DNA from: Antitrichia curtipendula
Taxonomy: Eukaryota; Streptophyta; Bryopsida; Hypnales; Leucodontaceae
DNA length: 64,000 nucleotides
Direction of reading: 5' to 3'
Assembly: GCA_951230915.1 (NCBI GenBank)
Contig: OX579635.1
Location: 682,001 to 746,000 of the forward strand
Both the position numbers and the translations under genes were made by a program. How positions within the stretch are numbered: position 1 is the stretch's first letter; the number at the start of each line of letters is the position of its first letter. The notes beneath the pieces were generated by a model that had not been told where the DNA came from, did not search any database, and saw only the letters and a program-made list of their open reading frames with translations. Below are positions 60,530 through 64,000 of the stretch, piece by piece.

Positions 60530-63214
60530 CTCGGGTGGGTGTGGGTTTACTTCATGTCTCAAAATTGGTCGAATGTTGTGTTGAAGGAGCGATTTCGGGT
60601 CTAGGCGACCGCAGGTAGAGGTGGCCCTCTTGTCTTCGGCGACCTCGGGTGGGTGTGGATTTACTTCATGTCTCAAAATTGGTCGAATGTTGTGTTGAAG
60701 GAGCGAATTCGGGTCTAGGCGACCGCAAGTTGAGGGCGACCTCTTCTCTTGGGCGAACTCGGGTGGGTGAGGATTTACTTCATGTCTCAAAATTGGTCGA
60801 ATGTTGTGTTGAAGGAGCGATTTTGGGTCTAGGCGACCGTAGGTAGAGGTCGCCCTCTTGTCTTGGGCGACCTCGGGAGGGTGTGGGTTTACTTCATGTC
60901 TCAAAATTGGTCGAAAGTTGTGTTGAAGGAGCGATTTCGGGTCTAGGCGACCGCAGGTAGAGGTGGCCCTCTTGTCTTGGGCGACCTCGGGTGGGTGTGG
61001 ATTTACTTCATGTCTCAAAATTGGTCGAATGTTGTGTTGAAGGAGCGATTTTGGGTCTAGGCGACCACAGGTAGAGGTCGCCCTCTTGTCTTGGGCGACC
61101 TCGGGTGGGTGTGGATTTACTTCATGTCTCCAAATTGGTCGAATGTTGTGTTGAAGGAGCGATTTGGGGTCTAGGCGACCGGAGGTAGAGGGCGTCCTCT
61201 TGTCTTGGGCGACCTCGGGTGGGTGTGGGTTTATTTCATGTCTCAAAATTGGTCGAAAGTTGTGTTGAAGGAGCGATTTCGGGTCTAGGCGACCGCAGGT
61301 AGAGGGCGACCTCTTGTCTTGGGCGACCTCAAGTGGATGTGGGTTTACTTCATGTCTCAAAATTGGTCGAATGTTGTGTTGAAGGAGCGATTTGGGGTCT
61401 AAGCGACCGCAGGTAGAGGTCGCCCTCTTGCCTTGGGCGACCTCGGGTGGGTGTGGGTTTACTTCATGTCTCAAAATTGGTCGAATGTTGTGTTGAAGGA
61501 GCGATTTTGGGTCTAGGCGACCACAGGTAGAGGTCGCCCTCTTGTCTTGGGCGACCTCGGGTGGGTGTGGGTTTACTTCATGTCTCAAAATTGGTCGAAT
61601 GTTGTGTTGAAGGAGCGTTTTTGGGTCTAGGCGACCGCAGGTAGAGGTTGCCATTTTGTCTTGGGCGACCTCGGGTGGGTGTGGGTTTATTTCATGTCTC
61701 AAAATTGGTCGAATGTTGTGTTGAAGGAGCGATTTGGGGTCTAGGCGACCGTAGGTAGAGGGCGCCCTCTTGTCTTAGGCGTCCTCGGGTGGGTGTGGGT
61801 TTACTTCATGTCTCAAAATTGGTCGAAAGTTGTGTTGAAGGAGCGATTTCGGGTCTAGGCGACCGCAGGTAGAGGTGGCCCTCTTGTCTTGGGCGACCTC
61901 GGGTGGGTGTGGATTTACTTCATGTCTCAAAATTGGTCGAATGTTGTGTTGAAGGAGCGATTTTGGGTCTAGGCGACCACAGGTAGAGGTCGCCCTCTTG
62001 TCTTGGGCGACCTCGGGTGGGTGTGGGTTTACTTCATGTCTCAAAATTGGTCGAAAGTTGTGTTGAAAGAGCGATTTCGGGTCTAGGCGACCGCAAGTAG
62101 AAGGCGACCTCTTGTCTTGGGTGACCTCTGGTGGGTGTGGGTTTACTTCATGTCTCAAAATTGGTCGAGTGTTGTGTTGAAGGAGCGATTTGGGGTCTAG
62201 GCGACCGTAGGTAGAGGGCGCCCTCTTGTCTTAGGCAACCTCGGGTGGGTGTGGGTTTACTTCATGTCTCAAAATTGGTCGAATGTTGTGTTGAAGGAGC
62301 GATTTCGGGTCTAGGCGACCGCAGGTAGAGGGCGACCTCTTGTCTTGGGCGACCTCGGGTGGGTGTGGGTTTACTTCATGTCTCAAAATTGGTCGAAAGT
62401 TGTGTTGAAGGAGCGATTTCGGGTCTAGGCGACCGCAGGTAGAGGGCGACCTCTTGTCTTGGGCGACCTCGGATGGCTGTGGGTTTACTTCATGTCTCAA
62501 AATTGGTCGAATGTTGTGTTGAAGGAGCGACCTTGGGTCTAGGCGACCGCACGTAGAGGTGGCCCTCTTGTCTTGGGTGACCTCGGGTGGGTGTGGGTTT
62601 ACTTCATGTCTCAAAATTGGTCGAATGTTGTGTTGAAGGAGCGTTTTTGGGTCTAGGCGCCCCCTGGTAGAGGGCGTCCTCTTGTCTTGGGCGACCTCAA
62701 GTGGATGTGGGTATACTTCATGTCTCAAAATTGGTCGAATGTTGTGTTGAAGGAGCGATTTCGGGTCTAGGCGACCGCAGGTAGAGGGCGACCTCTTGTC
62801 TTGGGCGACCTCAAGTGGATGTGGGTTTACTTCATGTCTCAAAATTGGTCGAATGTTGTGTTGAAGGAGCGATTTTGGGTCTCGGCGACCGCAGGTAGGG
62901 GTCGCCCTCTTGTCTTGGGCGACCTCGGGTCGGTGTGGGTTTATTTCATGTCTCAAAATTGGTCGAATGTTGTGTTGAAGGAGCGATTTGGGGTCTAAGC
63001 GACCGCAGGTAGAGGTCGCCCTCTTGTCTTAGGCGACCTCGGGTGGGTGTGGGTTTACTTCATGTCTCAAAATTGGTCCAATGTTGTATTGAAGGAGCGA
63101 TTTCGGGTCTACGCGACCGCAGGTAGGGGTCGCCCTCTTGTCTTGGGCGACCTCGGGTGGGTGTGGGTTTACTTCATGTCTCAAAATTGGTTGAATGTTG
63201 TGTTGAAGGAGCGA
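60530..63214. repeat. Higher-order block, copy 3 (partial)
   Basis: Matches copy 2 from about 55970 to 58654 at an offset of 4560 bp (exactly 40 units), with a few single-base differences (61195, 61782, 62128, 62169). Beyond 63214 it follows copy 1 rather than copy 2. Confidence 0.82.
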
Positions 63215-64000
63215 TTTGGGGTCTAAGCGACCGCAGGTAGAGGGCGACCTCTTGTCTTGGGCGACCTCGGGTGGGTGTGGGTTTACTTCATGTCTCAAAA
63301 TTGGTCGAATGTTGTGTTGAAGGAGCGATTTCATGTCAGGGCGACCTCTTGTCTTGGGCGACCTCAAGTGGATGTGGGTTTACTTCATGTCTCAAAATTG
63401 GTCGAATGTTGTGTTGAAGGAGCGATTTCGGGTCTAGGCGACCCCAGGTAGAGGTGGCCCTCTTGTCTTGGGCGACCTCGGGTGGGTGTGGGTTTACTTC
63501 ATGTCTCAAAATTGGTCGAATTTTGTGTTGAAGGAGCGATTTGGGGTCTAAGCGACCGCAGGTAGAGGGCGACCTCTTGTCTTGGGCGACCTCGGGTGGG
63601 TGTGGGTTTACTTCATGTCTCAAAATTGGTCGAATGTTGTGTTGAAGGAGCGATTTGGGGTCTAGGCGACCGGAGGTAGAGGGCGACCTGTTGTCTTGGG
63701 CGACCTCGGGTGGGTGTGGGTTTACTTCATGTCTCAAAATTGGTCGAAAGTTGTGTTGAAGGAGCGATTTGGGGTCTAGGCGACCGTAGGTAGAGGGCGC
63801 CCTCTTGTCTTCGGCGACCTCGGGTGGGTGTGGGTTTACTTCATGTCTCAAAATTGGTCGAATGTTGTGTTGAAGGAGCGATTTGGGGTCTACGCGACCG
63901 CAGGTAGAGGTTGCCCTCTTGTCTTCGGCGACCTCGGGTGGGTGTGGATTTACTTCATGTCTCAAAATTGGTCGAATGTTGTGTTGAAGGAGCGATTTCG

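Larger units (their letters stand above)
46305..64000. repeat. 114-bp satellite array, about 155 units, continuing past the window
   Basis: Unit of 114 bp marked by TTTACTTCATGTCTCAAAAT and GTTGTGTTGAAGGAGCGATT. The first diverged unit starts at about 46305. Each unit holds GGCGACCGCAGGT and GGGCGACCTCGGGTGGG, and in many units a perfect 10-bp inverted repeat (GAGGTCGCCC / GGGCGACCTC with a 9-base loop). Spacing is almost always exactly 114 bp; exceptions are a 1-bp loss at about 52886 and a 97-bp unit (63281-63377). Reading frames of up to 711 codons on the minus strand are a consequence of 114 = 3 x 38 and show no sign of being genes. Confidence 0.97.

Noticed and set aside
46347..63965. 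Long minus-strand reading frames (127-711 codons) and 65-103 codon plus-strand frames in the 114-bp array
   Set aside because: They are frame-locked readings of a tandem repeat whose unit is a multiple of 3. Both strands show them, and no gene structure is present.

Overview
The window looks like nuclear DNA of a land plant with a large, repeat-packed genome. Evidence: spliced transposase genes with GT..AG introns, plant-type CACTA, hAT and MULE/SWIM families, telomere-like TTTAGGG words, and long satellite arrays. The MULE/SWIM pseudogene resembles families I associate with bryophytes and lycophytes, but I cannot name the species. I see no single-copy host gene: almost everything recognisable is transposon, transposon relic or tandem repeat.

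Layout. 1-2855: the decaying edge of a 266-bp satellite. 3419-15912: a structurally complete CACTA (En/Spm-like) transposon with matching terminal inverted repeats and a 3-bp target duplication ACT. It carries a TNP2-like transposase (minus strand, internally deleted, two TAG stops) and a divergently transcribed TNPA-like gene (plus strand, six exons, one frameshift). The element is filled with TGCAACT arrays built on an 11-bp period. 16767-20632: a MULE/SWIM transposase pseudogene. 20633-30600: simple and short tandem repeats, a candidate tRNA-derived SINE, an AT-rich tract and small unrecognised reading frames. 30615-31925: a retropepsin (LTR-retrotransposon protease) relic. 31926-36400: two successive units, each an LTR-like leader with a TATA box followed by a gag-like / putative plant transposon protein gene. 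The first is broken by five in-frame TAG codons and by a 332-bp CACTA-type foldback MITE. 36562-41496: a degenerate hAT transposase with an internal 480-bp tandem duplication, bracketed by clusters of a GGCGACNNCGGGT motif. 43207-44607: a third gag-like relic. 44901-45420: more GGCGAC-motif tandem repeats. 46305-64000: about 155 copies of a 114-bp satellite containing the same motif, with nested multi-kilobase duplications.

Two themes link the pieces. First, the GGCGACNNCGGGT word occurs as scattered copies around the hAT gene, as a 17-bp tandem, as a 77-bp tandem and finally as the 114-bp satellite, which suggests a satellite born from a short motif. Second, the transposon genes have decayed mostly by nonsense changes, about 15 of 22 being TAG, with few indels. 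This fits cytosine deamination in methylated (CHG/CG) repeat DNA. The very long open frames in the 114-bp array follow from 114 being a multiple of 3 and are probably not genes.
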